From assembly GCA_039720395.1 (NCBI GenBank), contig CM077827.1:20077602-20141601 (forward strand): 64,000 nucleotides of DNA, read 5' to 3'. Source of the DNA: Liquidambar formosana (Eukaryota; Streptophyta; Magnoliopsida; Saxifragales; Altingiaceae). The notes beneath the pieces are model-generated. The model was given only the letters and a program-made list of their open reading frames with translations, made no database searches and was not told the DNA's origin. The translations under genes and the position numbers were made by a program. Each line of letters starts with the position of its first letter. Position 1 is the stretch's first letter. Shown here piece by piece: positions 1 through 11,000 of the stretch.

Positions 1-647
1 TTTATCCCAATACATCATCTCGGGTGGGTTCATAGTTTTGGACAAAACTTTGAACTATGCCCCTTGCTAACTTTTCATGGCGACTCACTCAGAAATAGTT
101 ACTATGTTGCAACGATGTCCCAATTTAATGACAATTGACATGAAGGTTGAACCGACCTTTAAATCACACTTTTCTAATTTGATGTACAATTGGCTCTTTA
201 AAACATTTGTTGTGATACTTTTTACAAACATTGATATCATATACAGGTGTGATGGCAGAGGCATCTCTGAGGAAGATGCATCATGTGGGTATATAGAATA
301 TAGGTAAATGATGATGCCAGAAATTAATAGATCGCTACAGTTGTTTGAATTGCACCATAAGGAGAAGAGAGATTTCAGTAGAATGAATTGAGTAGGCATG
401 TGGTCAAGGGTGTGTAGGTTTGAGATGATTGGGCAAGGCAGACAACTGGGTATGGAAGCATGTAGGATAGGAAAAAGTGAATGAAACTATAGACCTAGGA
501 AACTGCAAAGTCTAAATCTTTTTAAGGGTGTATAGGGTATGCATGCCAAGTAGAAGATATAAATAAAACAATAGCTTTTCCCTTATCCAAGTATGATCAT
601 GCGAGATAAAAATTTAGCAAGTATCATTGATCCTATTTTTTTAAATA
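1..647. other. Unrecognised sequence at window edge
   Basis: There is a short open stretch on the plus strand (77-307). A small exon-like block lies at about 247-304, preceded by ACAG and followed by GTAAAT. I recognise no protein family in either strand and cannot link it to the CDK-like exons further right, which run on the opposite strand. It may be part of a gene or repeat that continues off the window. Confidence 0.3.
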
Positions 648-1409
648 CAAGACTTAAATATCAGTACCGATGGTCCAAAAACATGAATATATCGGTTGTA
701 TCAATGGATATATCGAAAATATCGATATCGATTTACATATATGATGTATATTATTAGTTAAACGCGGATACTTTTATTGAAACTCCTGGAAACAATTATT
801 TATACTCTAATAAACAATCTAGCATCAAAATATTGCAATTTAAATGTGTATAATACAAGTATGTATTGTATAGGGTATAAAAAATGTGATACGCTAAGAA
901 AATAAATAATAGAAATTTATTCAAATTTAACATCTAAATGTCACATGAAATTAAAATTTTTAAATATATATCATTCACACAATAATACCATATACCAATA
1001 GTTGTTGAATTAAATATAATTAATATGTGTGTTGGTGTATGTGTGTGTGAGATTGTGAGGGGTGGAGCTAAAAGTTTGAATCATAGAATCATAAAAAACC
1101 TGAAAAACAGCTGGGAGTGGTAGTCCTTCAGACCTTCACGTGTAGGTTCATAGAATAAAAAACCTTGAGCCCTTAAAGTAAAAAAGGATCTGCAATTTTG
1201 CAAAGTGAAAAAGTATAGAATTCTGCAAAGTATCGATATTTATCAATATCGTCAGTAACATGCGATAAAATGGGAGAAATTTAATCTATAAGTACTAATA
1301 TTCTCGATATATCCACGATATTTTGCCAAACAAAATAAAAGATAGAAATCGAATCGATAGGTATTGATATAGCGATATATTGCTGATAAACTTAACACTT
1401 AAGACCATG
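648..1409. mobile_element. Non-autonomous hAT derivative (MITE, 762 bp)
   Basis: The ends are imperfect inverted repeats: CAAGACTTAAATATC on the left and CATGGTCTTAAGTG on the right read inward. They are flanked by a degenerate 8-bp duplication (TTTAAATA / GTTAAATC). Both subterminal regions are rich in CGATAT/ATATCG words. About 200 bp of the left part (roughly 664-1000) aligns by eye with the left part of the large hAT element at 6902-7113, continuing at 13438-13560. It carries no coding region. It appears to be a deletion derivative that the larger hAT could have mobilised. Confidence 0.7.
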
Positions 1410-1805
1410 GTTAAATCATTTGGGTGATTCCACTTATGACCCCATTTTTTACGACCAACATTTGTTCAAAAGCCATCTCAAACAAAAAAATTTCATTCCA
1501 ATTAAACATATAGATAATCCATAACAAACCAAAACGAAAAGAAAAGGGTAAAACAACAATGACTAAATTTCCTGAATTCATCTAACCTCATTTTCTAACT
1601 TGCTACAACCATATGAGGGTAATAAGAGTATAAATAGAAAAATTATCTAAACAAGTACCTAAAATCTATCTGTGAAAGAATTTAGTGTCAATGATATATC
1701 AAACGTTTCTTAAAGCATCAACTAATCTTCAAAACTATAACGCAAAACAATAATTATTCGATATCAAATCTATGACACTGAAAATGGAAGATAGATTTCA
1801 CTCAC
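1410..1805. other. Non-coding stretch, possible intron
   Basis: AT-rich sequence without a supportable gene. If the CDK-like gene continues to the left, this is part of the intron after its second visible exon. I searched for the next CDKA exon (HRDLKPQN and DFG motifs) on the minus strand between here and position 1 and did not see it. Confidence 0.4.
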
Positions 1806-4476
1806 TTTTATAACACGTAGATCCTTCATTTTTTCTGGATAACTTTCAATGAATTGCTTCAAGTTAAGGCCCACACCCTCATAAACAAGCTCCATTTTAC
1901 ACTCAAGGACCACCACATCCAGCAACCTGTCACCAAATTTCATTATATAATTTGTCCAAAGAAGTCTATAAGATAACAATATTTATAAAGTTAATCAGGC
2001 AGCTAGATAGTCAGTCTATGAGTTTACTGGGCAATGCAAAGAGTTGCACCAATTACAAATGCATCACACAAGATGCACAAAAACAGTTCAAATAAATTTT
2101 AGTTTATGTTGTCTACTGTTTTGCTCCTAGGAATCATGATTAGTGTAACAAAAACCAAAGTTAAAGATAAGAATGTCTATATGTTTTATAATTATAAACA
2201 TGCATAAAATTTATTTTGCACACATGTAAAGGTATTGAGCAATTCAGATCATCTAATAACATTACATCATTCAATTTTTAAACTTCCAATGATTTTCAGC
2301 ACTTGATGGCCTGCTTACAAAGTTCATTTGCTCTATATTAGGTCTGGTTTGGGTACTTAGATCTTGGTTTTCCTTAAACTGAATTTATTATTATTATTAT
2401 TATTATTATTTTAAAATAAAAAATCTATTTATGATAGTCTTCAACCAACAACCTAGCACACCAAAAAAGCCCCTTTTATGTTGGCCGACCGGGAAATCCA
2501 AAAAAAGTATCTAATTAATACAATGGAAATATCACAAGAAATCCAATCACAATGGCCAACCTTATAATTTCCAACCCATCTAACCACATTCTGATTCACA
2601 CCATCCACACTAATATTCAGAACCTCTACACATGCTTCTCTAAGACAAATAATGGCTATTCTGTCAAGAGAGATGTCAAATGGATAAGACATAATAATTA
2701 GTAATATGATTTAATCGTTTATGGCACGTGGCACAAGTTGAAGCCACCATTCCCATGATCGCATCCAAGCCTTACCCATGATGAATCCCACCTCTACACA
2801 CGCACACAAAAGCATACATAAACAGATGCACACTCTTCTACCACACCAATTAGGTTTGATATATTCCATACCTCATAAATGTTGAAGAATTGTTTGTCAG
2901 TGATATAAAAAAATGAGGTTGGTTCAACCATTTTTGTATGCCAACAATTTTATAGAATGAGGTTTGTTCAACCCTTTTTCTATGTAGACTATTTTTAGAA
3001 CATAGCCCTACCTCTATTTGGTTTTGAGATGAGATTTATGCCTTTATCAGTATAAACCAACATATGAAATAAATCATAAATTACAAATATGCAATAAAGT
3101 ATGTCTCATTCATACATTATTTTCCACTGCCTTTTCTTTATATAACTAAAAAAATTACCAAATTAATTTCTTTAATGGAACAATAACTTATATTTCCGCA
3201 TTTTATGAAAAGGGGCCATAAGAATTTATCCAAGAAGCATGGACATTGAAACGTGACATGCTTATGATACGACGCAGACAAGACGACATAGCAAATCATC
3301 AAAATGTAGGTTACAACACAGCCCAGACAACATTAACAAAACATACCTATTATATATATATATATAATTAGATTATAACATGTAGCATCACATATTTATC
3401 AAAGAAAATAAAATTAATACTCCCTCCGTTCCTAATTGACTGTCCCCTTTAAAAAAAACACGCTTTTTTAGGTAACCCTACTAAATGCCTTCAAATCACT
3501 TTATATATTTTAACATTCCAATTTTGCCCTCAAGTGTACAAAACATTGGAAAAAGAGAGAATACCATCTTAAGGGTATTTTAGGAAATGAAATAGAAAAA
3601 ATCATTGACTTTTTGAATGTGACAATAATTTTGAAACATCCCAAAAAGAAAAGTAGGCCAATAAAATAGGAACGGAGGGAGTAACATGTAGCATCACATC
3701 CATCATTCAAAATGCTACCTTTGTATAATTTTTGGAAAACCCTAGTGGAGTTGTTCATTGATAAGATATGATAAAATGAAAAAAAAAAAAAAAATGAGGA
3801 GGAAGAAGGGAAGAAAGAGGTGCCATAATGGAGGAGTGTTGTGTCCTAACATGCCATGGCACCTCTAGGGAAGTGTCCATGTTTCTTAGGAGCTTTTATA
3901 TATATATGGGGTTGGGATCAGTGCACGCAATTTTTTAACAAAATTTTAAGCCATTGGATTCACAAGATCTAACGGTATTAAAAAAAAAAATGGCCTGGTC
4001 AACCCCCACTCACTATCTGACAAAACAGCTTGTATAAAAAATTGTGTACAAAAGTTGTACCACATGATCCTGATCTATGGAAAGGTTAGTGCTGTTCTGA
4101 AACACAATAGGTTAGTTTTAATAAAAGTATAAAACCACAAGGCAGGGCCCTATACTTTGCCACTTTAAATATAAAAGCAAAAGAAAAGAGTATAAAATAA
4201 ATTAGAGACAGAATATATGATGTTTCATTCTTGCATCTCAATAAAGATTATTTGAAACTTCAAAATCAGCAAAAAAACGTAAGGGGGTTAACGTCACCTG
4301 ACAATGTTTTTGTTATTCAACTTCTTCAACTCGGCTGTTTTTTCTTCCACTAAGCTCAGGATGGATTCTTCGATAGAGGTGATCCTCCTCACAATGACAA
4401 TCTCATTGGTGGTAATGTCACAACACTCAATAATTTTATCAAAGTCCGATGCTTCAATCAACTTGATTGGTTTGTA
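1806..4476 (-). CDS. CDKA-like (cdc2-type) kinase, two exons, partial, probably catalytically dead
   Basis: Two exons on the minus strand match the start of a plant A-type cyclin-dependent kinase. Exon a (4476-4298, 59 codons + 2 nt) begins after a TTTTCAG acceptor with YKPIKLIEAS, where CDKA has the glycine-rich loop, and ends in NNKNIV + AG at a GTGACG donor. Exon b (1926-1806) begins after GACAG, completes the Arg codon, reads LLDVVVLECKMELVYEGVGL and ends VIK at GTGAGT. Boundaries and phases agree with CDKA genes as I recall them. The glycine-rich loop is lost, the ATP-binding Lys of the ALKK-type motif is Arg (VIVRR), and the PSTAIRE cyclin-binding helix is not recognisable. The first exon (only a few codons in CDKA) and the catalytic exons were not found. 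It is either a diverged pseudokinase or a decaying gene copy. Confidence 0.6.
1980..3417 (-). other. Presumed intron of CDK-like gene (distal part)
   Basis: No supportable coding region. It holds an ATT trinucleotide microsatellite at about 2385-2411 and a TA microsatellite at about 3351-3367. The rest is AT-rich anonymous DNA. Confidence 0.4.
3420..3681. mobile_element. Stowaway-type (Tc1/mariner) MITE
   Basis: The terminal inverted repeats are CTCCCTCCGTTCC on the left and GGAACGGAGGGAG on the right, flanked by the TA dinucleotide expected for this superfamily (3418-3419 and 3682-3683). The element is 262 bp, non-coding and lies in the presumed intron of the CDK-like gene. The CTCCCTCCGT terminus is the family hallmark. 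Confidence 0.92.
3916..4072. mobile_element. Possible small MITE with weak inverted ends
   Basis: The left part (GGATCAGTG then CAATTTTTTA) is partly inverted at the right (TAAAAAATTG then CATGATCC). The middle contains an ATTGGATT/AGATCTAACGG stretch often seen in plant MITEs. The repeats are imperfect and no target duplication is certain, so this is tentative. Confidence 0.35.
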
Positions 4477-4494
4477 CTGAAAATCAACTAGCAT

Positions 4495-5880
4495 GATTAT
4501 ATGAATGCATGGGATATTAACGGAGCAATATCAGACTACATAACACCAAGTAAAATTATCTACCTTCTTATTTATTTGACTACTACCATCTTTTCCATTT
4601 GACCAGGGTCAAACTGCTTCACCACTGAAAGAAATCTATAGGTGCTGCTTTAGAAATATGGAAAAAGACCGTATTTCTGGAATACAGAGTAAAGAGATTA
4701 AGACAAATCAAACTTGAATACAAAAAAAGAGAAGAAGATGCAGCACTTAAAGAACTTACAAAACCATTAACCAATACCATAAAGGGAGAAATAAAACAAC
4801 TCTAAATATCGTCAAAGAATACAGCTTGAAAAAAAATTACTTCCCAACCTTACAAATTATAAAGGCCATAGATAGTCACCGCTCATATTGAACGAATCTT
4901 ATACTATAATCTGTTCAAAATATTTCAAAGTTAAATATGGGAAACTAAACAAACTTTAGATCCATCCACAGAAACAAATAAAAAATACAAAATAAAAAAC
5001 TCCTACCCCACACACCCACACATTCGGGATTTTTGTGTTTTGTGTGTGTTGTTGGTGGGTGGTGGAGGGGGGGAACTAATTTTTTGCAATAAAAATGCTC
5101 TCCAGATGCAGTTCTTCATAAATTTGTGTTTTGTAAAGACTACTGGTCATGGCACAAAAGGAGAATTATTATTAGTGAACCAAAACTCAGAGCAAGCAAG
5201 ATTGAGAATTTCTTTTCTATTGCTGACACAAAAAAAAAAAAAATGAAAAAAGAAAAGAAGGAAGATATACTACAATAACTCGTCTGACCTAAAACACTCA
5301 AAACACAAGATAGGAAGAGAGGTGGGGAACTTGCTTTAGCGTCCTCTTTCCATAAACACTCCAAAATTAATCTGCCCCAACCACCTTTCTTATTCCATTG
5401 ACATCTCCACCCAGCATTCCCAATAAAGCCCCCAAATTCTCTCGTAAATGTCATTTAACATATCAAGATCCTTACTACCAAAGAAATCCAAGAGCAATGA
5501 ATTATTATCTTTTCCTTAACTCATTTATGCATCCTTGTGTAAGCAGTTGAAAATAAAATAAAAGAAAAACCCCTTCACTTCAAAATAATTCCCTCTCTAA
5601 TAATTAGGGTGGTAGAGTGGGTTAATATCCATCTACAGACTTGGTCTCCCTATAAGTGTGCATTTCCCAAGATGCATTCCTATTTGGAAACTTTTCTAAG
5701 GGTAGGAAGACAGCTTTAGTAACAAGAGAGATGGTCTTTAAAGAAAGGTGATTGCCAGCAACTTTTCCCATTTGCATTTCCCAAGTTGCAGGCTCAATTA
5801 AGTCTGAGCAATTCCATGGTAGTTAATCTCAAGTTAAGTCACCACATCACAATTTGAGACAATAAAAAGGGAATCAATTA
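4495..5880. other. Non-coding or unrecognised sequence upstream of the CDK-like exons
   Basis: On the minus strand this would be the first intron or 5' region of the CDK-like gene. I see no CDKA start exon, but a few-codon exon could not be recognised by eye. Short reading frames at 5040-5246 (plus) and 5140-5454 (minus) run through low-complexity sequence and resemble nothing I know. Confidence 0.4.
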
Positions 5881-6119
5881 GGGCCTGTTTGGTCATCCAA
5901 ATGGGAATTAAAAAATTCTGGTTTATTTTACACAGTATTGAAGGTACAAATCCACCAATTTTTTGAAATTCATAAAATGCCACTATTTTAAATTTCTACT
6001 CTCATTTGTAATGACCATCATTTCCTCGAATTTTTCCATTCAAGGTGATGGATTTGTGCCTTTGAAATTATAACTTACACAAATTGTTTAATTTTCATAT
6101 GGATTCTCTGAAGCGGCTC
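5881..6119. mobile_element. Possible Tourist-like (PIF/Harbinger) MITE
   Basis: Begins GGGCCTGTTTGG directly after TTA (5878-5880), a start typical of Harbinger MITEs, and may end in GCGGCTC followed by TTA (6120-6122). The two ends match at only about 7 of 12 positions. Inside, GGTACAAATCCACC and its approximate inverse GATGGATTTGTGCC form a further inverted pair. The right end is uncertain. Confidence 0.4.
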
Positions 6120-6122
6120 TTA

Positions 6123-6882
6123 AGTTTTGGTCAGATTTTTTGATGCATTGGTTGGCCGTTCATTCATCTCTTTCCACTGCTACATCAACTACTGATCAAT
6201 TCAACCAGATTTCAAATTGCATACAATTGTCTCCTAAAGGTGCGGTTTGGACTCAATCTTTCAGCAAAATGTGCAATTTTGGGAACTACATGTGGACCAT
6301 GTAGCTAAGCAGTTTCTTTCTATGTTTTATGGCTGCACATTTATTCATATTTCCAAGTTCTCATAGAACCAACTAAGTAAACTTACCTTCTAATTGTGTT
6401 TGTACTCTTCTTTCACCTTTTTCTATTCTACCATATTTGGCACATGATATAATTAAATAAAACGAGATTGGGCCCTACCCCATTATAAGTCCCACTTACA
6501 AAAATAATTGCACAAAAAAATTATGTGATGGTTCAGTGATGAACATTTTATTTTTGTGATTTCCTCCAAATTATCTTTAAAATTTTCATTCTTAAAATAT
6601 ATTTTTCATTTTCTTTAAAGAAATGAAATGGTTAAAATGATTGGAACACAATGACGTTTCCATTTTTTTTTCTTTTGGAAAGAATCTTTCTTTCAAGTTG
6701 GAGCTTTCATGTGGAAAAATTGCTTATGACCTCTCAACTTATCCAAGTATTTTAAGACCTGAAATGAAATCAAAATGCTTGAGAATATATAAAATAAATA
6801 AATAAAGCCTCTTAAATCTTTACCATCACAATTCGAAAATAAATGTGTCATGGACAAGTTAAAGATGTAGAAAGTGGCATGA
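6123..6882. other. Unrecognised intergenic sequence
   Basis: AT-rich sequence between the putative MITE and the hAT target site. No gene, repeat array or regulatory element can be supported. Confidence 0.4.
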
Positions 6883-7108
6883 TTCCTACCCAAGGTCTTT
6901 AATATCGATATCGCTGGGTATATCGAGGATCCAAAAATGTGGATATATCGGATATATCGTTGGATATATCGACAATATCGATATCGTTTTAAAGATATGG
7001 TGGATATTATGTGTTAAAGGCGGAATTTTTTATTGAAACTCTGGGAAACAATGATTTAGACTATAATACACACTTTAGCATCAAAAAATTGCAATTTAAA
7101 TGTGTATA

Positions 7109-7113
7109 AAACA
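7109..7113. repeat. Copia target-site duplication, left copy (AAACA)
   Basis: AAACA just before the TG of the 5' LTR is repeated at 13433-13437 just after the CA of the 3' LTR. Removing the Copia and one copy restores hAT sequence that aligns with the MITE around 835-860. Confidence 0.9.
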
Positions 7114-8000
7114 TGTTGTATTTTAAGTATAAAATAAGTATTTCAAAAATCAAAGGTTTTCATAAAAGAGTTTTGTACTTGAGTGTGATGACACCTTGTC
7201 CCACATTGGAAAAGTAAAAGAGTTTTAGTGGGCTTATATAGTACTCCACTTATTGTATACGGTATCATGTGGGGAGATGTAGGGAGTCCCCATATGCACA
7301 TGAGACGGAGCCCAATCGAGTGATTTGCGGGATTAGGGTCCGAAAATTGACTTAGTCGGGCGCGTCGCGAGCGTACGACGTGCGCGTAGGGGGGGTGCAA
7401 ATCCCAAAAAATTGGCTTCACGTGTGCGGGCGGGATTGACCCGCATTTTGCTACTTTGACTTTTGGATACTGGGTTATCCACAAGCCCCAGTTCAGTGAC
7501 CCGTTTTTATACCAGGATTATTCTAATTAAATCAGCTAACAGTTTCAATTTTATTTAAATCTAATTATTTTTTGACTGTTGGAATTTATATTTTTTCACT
7601 GTTGGAAATTTATTTTCGTATTTATATTTTTTGACTTTGGGAATTTATTTTAAGGGCTGTTACTGGTTTCTAAAGAGATATACACAACAAAAAAGACAAA
7701 TCGTCTTCTCTTCTTCTCTCTGTTTTCTTTCTACAATTCTATTTTTGAGAGTCAGGAGCATTCTGAGTTCTTCGTCTCACTCCTACACTTGCGAGTGCAT
7801 GCTTGTGGGAGCCCGGTTGTTGAATCCTGGAGGGTAGAGCGCTGTGACCTACTGCACCGAGTTAAATACTCAGAGGGGCGGAACTACTCTTAAGGACAGT
7901 GCCTTGTACACGCATCAACCGAAACTGTTTGTATTTTTTTCAATTCTTGTACAAGCTATTTCATTTTATACAGTAGCATCTTCATTGTTTTTTTTCAACA
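7114..8000 (+). repeat. Copia 5' LTR (887 bp)
   Basis: Starts TGTTGTATTTTAAG and ends TTCAACA. It contains a CpG-dense block at about 7354-7443. Compared with the 3' LTR it lacks about 30 bp around 7672, including the TATA box present at about 13082-13090, so its promoter is probably disabled. The word ACTACTCTTAAG at 7883-7894 is the exact inverse complement of sequence just after the LTR. Confidence 0.93.
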
Positions 8001-8002
8001 AT

Positions 8003-8014
8003 CTTAAGAGTAGT
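8003..8014 (+). promoter_or_regulatory. Primer-binding position with self-complementary instead of tRNA-like sequence
   Basis: Two bases after the 5' LTR, where a tRNA-complementary site beginning TGG is expected, the sequence is CTTAAGAGTAGT. No initiator-Met site of the TGGTATCAGAGC kind is present. The 12 bases are perfectly complementary to ACTACTCTTAAG at 7883-7894, in the transcribed part of the LTR. Function as a primer site is inferred from position and pairing only. A half-tRNA primer is an alternative. Confidence 0.4.
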
Positions 8015-8018
8015 CGTA

Positions 8019-11000
8019 ATGGATGCTGCTGCTATGACTGCTAAGATTTTGCATGATGTTTCTAAGATCGAGCACTTCAATGGCACCTTCTTCAAACACT
8101 GGCAAGAGCGTGTCTATTCTGCTTTGGACATGGTGGACTTAACCCACATTCTGATAGGTTCCAAACCAAAAGAAGGTTCTGAAAAATATGGTGAGGAATT
8201 GAAAAAATGGGAAAATGGTAATAAGGTATGTAGGCACACTATTCTTAGCACTTTGTCTAATGAAATTTATGATATCTATTATTCCTATAAGACTGCTAAG
8301 GATATTTGGGATAGCCTGCATAAAAAATACGTTTTAGAAGATGCTGGTAATAAAAAATATGCCATAGGGAATTTTGCTAATTTTCAAATGACTGAAGATA
8401 GAGATGTATCATCTCAAATCCATGATTTCTATGTCCTAGTGAGTGACCTAAAAATTGAAGAGATAGAATTGCAAGAGTCTTTCTTGGCAGGATTTCTTAT
8501 TGAAAAATTGCCCGACTCTTGGAAAGACTACAAAAACAATTTGAAACATAAGAAGAAACACATGAGTCTTGAGGATGTGATTGTTCACATTCGCATTGAA
8601 GAAAAGAATAGGATTAGAGACAAGACTGAAAAAGCTAAGGAATTTACTTCTAAAGCTAATTTGGTTGATGGACCTAATAGACCTAATAATAATAGGAGGA
8701 CTAATAATAAGAATCACAAGACCAACTGGAATAATAAGCCAAACCAAGACCGTAAGACTAATCAGAATTTTAGACCTGGTCAGAATCAAAAGTCTCAACC
8801 TACCTTCAAGAAAAAGGGTAACTGTTATGTTTGTGGGAAACCAGGACACCATGCTCCCGAGTGCAGGTATAGGAAGGCGAATAATTCTCCTGCACGTACA
8901 ACTGTTAATTTGGCAGAGGCGGATGATATCATTGCTGCAGTTGTCACTGAGGTGAACATGGTTGCAAATGTGAAGGACTGGGTGGTAGACTCTGGGGCTA
9001 CCAAGCATATCTGTAGTGACAGAAATGCTTTTGTTTCCTACACTCCTATGAGGGAGGGTGAGGAACAAGTGTTCATGGGCAATTCGAGGCCCTCGCCAGT
9101 TATAGGAAAAGGGAAGGTTCTTCTCAAACTGACTTCTGGAAAAGTCCTTTCACTGAGTGATGTGCTCCATGTTTCAGACATTCGCTACAACTTGTTGTTG
9201 GTTTCTCTGCTGGGTAAGGTTGGAGTTAAGGTATCTTTTGAATATGACAAGATCATTATGACTAAGAATAGTATGTTTGTTGGAAAAGGTTATTGTAACC
9301 AAGGTCTATTTCTTTTGAATGTACTTGAAATCATGAATGAAAATACATCTTCTTCTGCTTACTTGATTGATTCTATTGATTTATGGCATACTAGACTAGG
9401 TCATGTGAATTTTTCTTATATTAAGAAAATGAAAGAACTTGGTTTACTTCATAATATATCAATAAAAAATAATGAAAAATGTGAGGTATGTGTAGAATCA
9501 AAGTTAACTAAAAAATCTTGTAAATCAATTGATAGGGCAACTGAACTTTTAGAATTAATTCATAGTGATATTGGAGGTTTGAAAAGCACACTAACAAGAG
9601 GTGGAAAGAAATATTACATAACTTTTGTAGATGATTATTCAAGATATACAAAAATTTATTTATTAAGAACAAAAGATGAAGCTACTGAAATGTTCTTTAA
9701 GTATAAAGCAGAAGTTGAAAATCAATTGAATAGAAAAATTAAAAGACTTAGATCTGACAGGGGAGGAGAATATGAATTCAAACCCCTTAATGATTTTTGT
9801 GAAGAACATGGCATAATACATGAAGTAACTCCTCCATATTCACCTGAATCTAATGGAGTAGCTGAAAGAAAAAATAGAACTTTAAAAGAAATGATGAATT
9901 CTATGTTAATTAGTTTTGGGGTACCACTTAATTTGTGGGGTGAAGCTATTCTTTCTGCATGTCATGTACAAAATAGAATACCTTATAAGAAAACTGGAGT
10001 AACACCTTATGAACTTTGGAAAGGACATGTACCTAATTTAAAATATTTGAAAGTATGGGGCTGTTTGGCTAAGGTATTATTACCAGAACCTAAAAAGAGA
10101 AAAATTGGTCCTAAAACCTTTGATGGTATTTTAATTGGTTATACTCATAATAGCGCTGCATATAGGTTCTTGGTAATTAAAAGTGAAAATAATATTATGG
10201 AACCAAACACAATTGTGGAAACTAAAAATGCAGATTTCTTTGAAAATATTTTTCCTTTAAAATCTAAAGGTGAAAAAATAATTCGTGACCTTCAAAGTGA
10301 AATTGAAAAAGAGTCTAATGATAATATTGAAATTGAATTAAGAAGGAGTAAAAGAGTAAGAAAAGAAACTAATTTTGGAGATGATTTTTATACTTTTCTT
10401 GTTGATAATGACCCACAAACTTATAATGAGGCCGTAACTTCTCCTGATTCAACTTTTTGGAAAGAAGCAATTAATTGTGAAATTGAATCAATTATGTCTA
10501 ATCATACATGGGAATTGGTTAATTTGCCTCCGGGTTCTAAAACTATTGGTTGCAAATGGATTTTTAAAAAGAAGTTAAAACCTGATGGGTCAATTGATAA
10601 ATTTAAAGCTCGATTGGTTGCTAAAGGTTATACTCAAAAGAAAGGTATAGATTATTTTGATACATTTGCTCCTGTGACTAGAATTTCCTCTATAAGAATT
10701 TTAATTGCATTAGCTTCCATAAATAAATTGATAATTCATCAAATGGATGTTAAAACTGCATTTTTAAATGGAGACTTAGAAGAGGAAATATATATGGACC
10801 AACCTAAAGGTTGTGTTGTCCCTGGTAATGAGCATAAAGTTTGTAGACTAGTTAAATCTTTATATGGTCTTAAACAAGCACCAAAACAGTGGCATGAGAA
10901 ATTTGATAATACTATGACATCTAATGGATATTTGATTAATGATTCTGATAAATGTATTTATAGCAAATTTGATGATAATTCTTGTGTTATTATTTGCTTG

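Noticed and set aside
7143..7484. Open frame on the minus strand of the Copia LTR, repeated at 12609-12887
   Set aside because: It occurs in both LTRs because the LTRs are copies; there is no protein similarity and no reason to call it coding.
8448..9068. Long minus-strand open frame across the Copia gag
   Set aside because: It lies opposite the Gag frame, has no recognisable domain and is best explained as the complement of codon-biased coding sequence.
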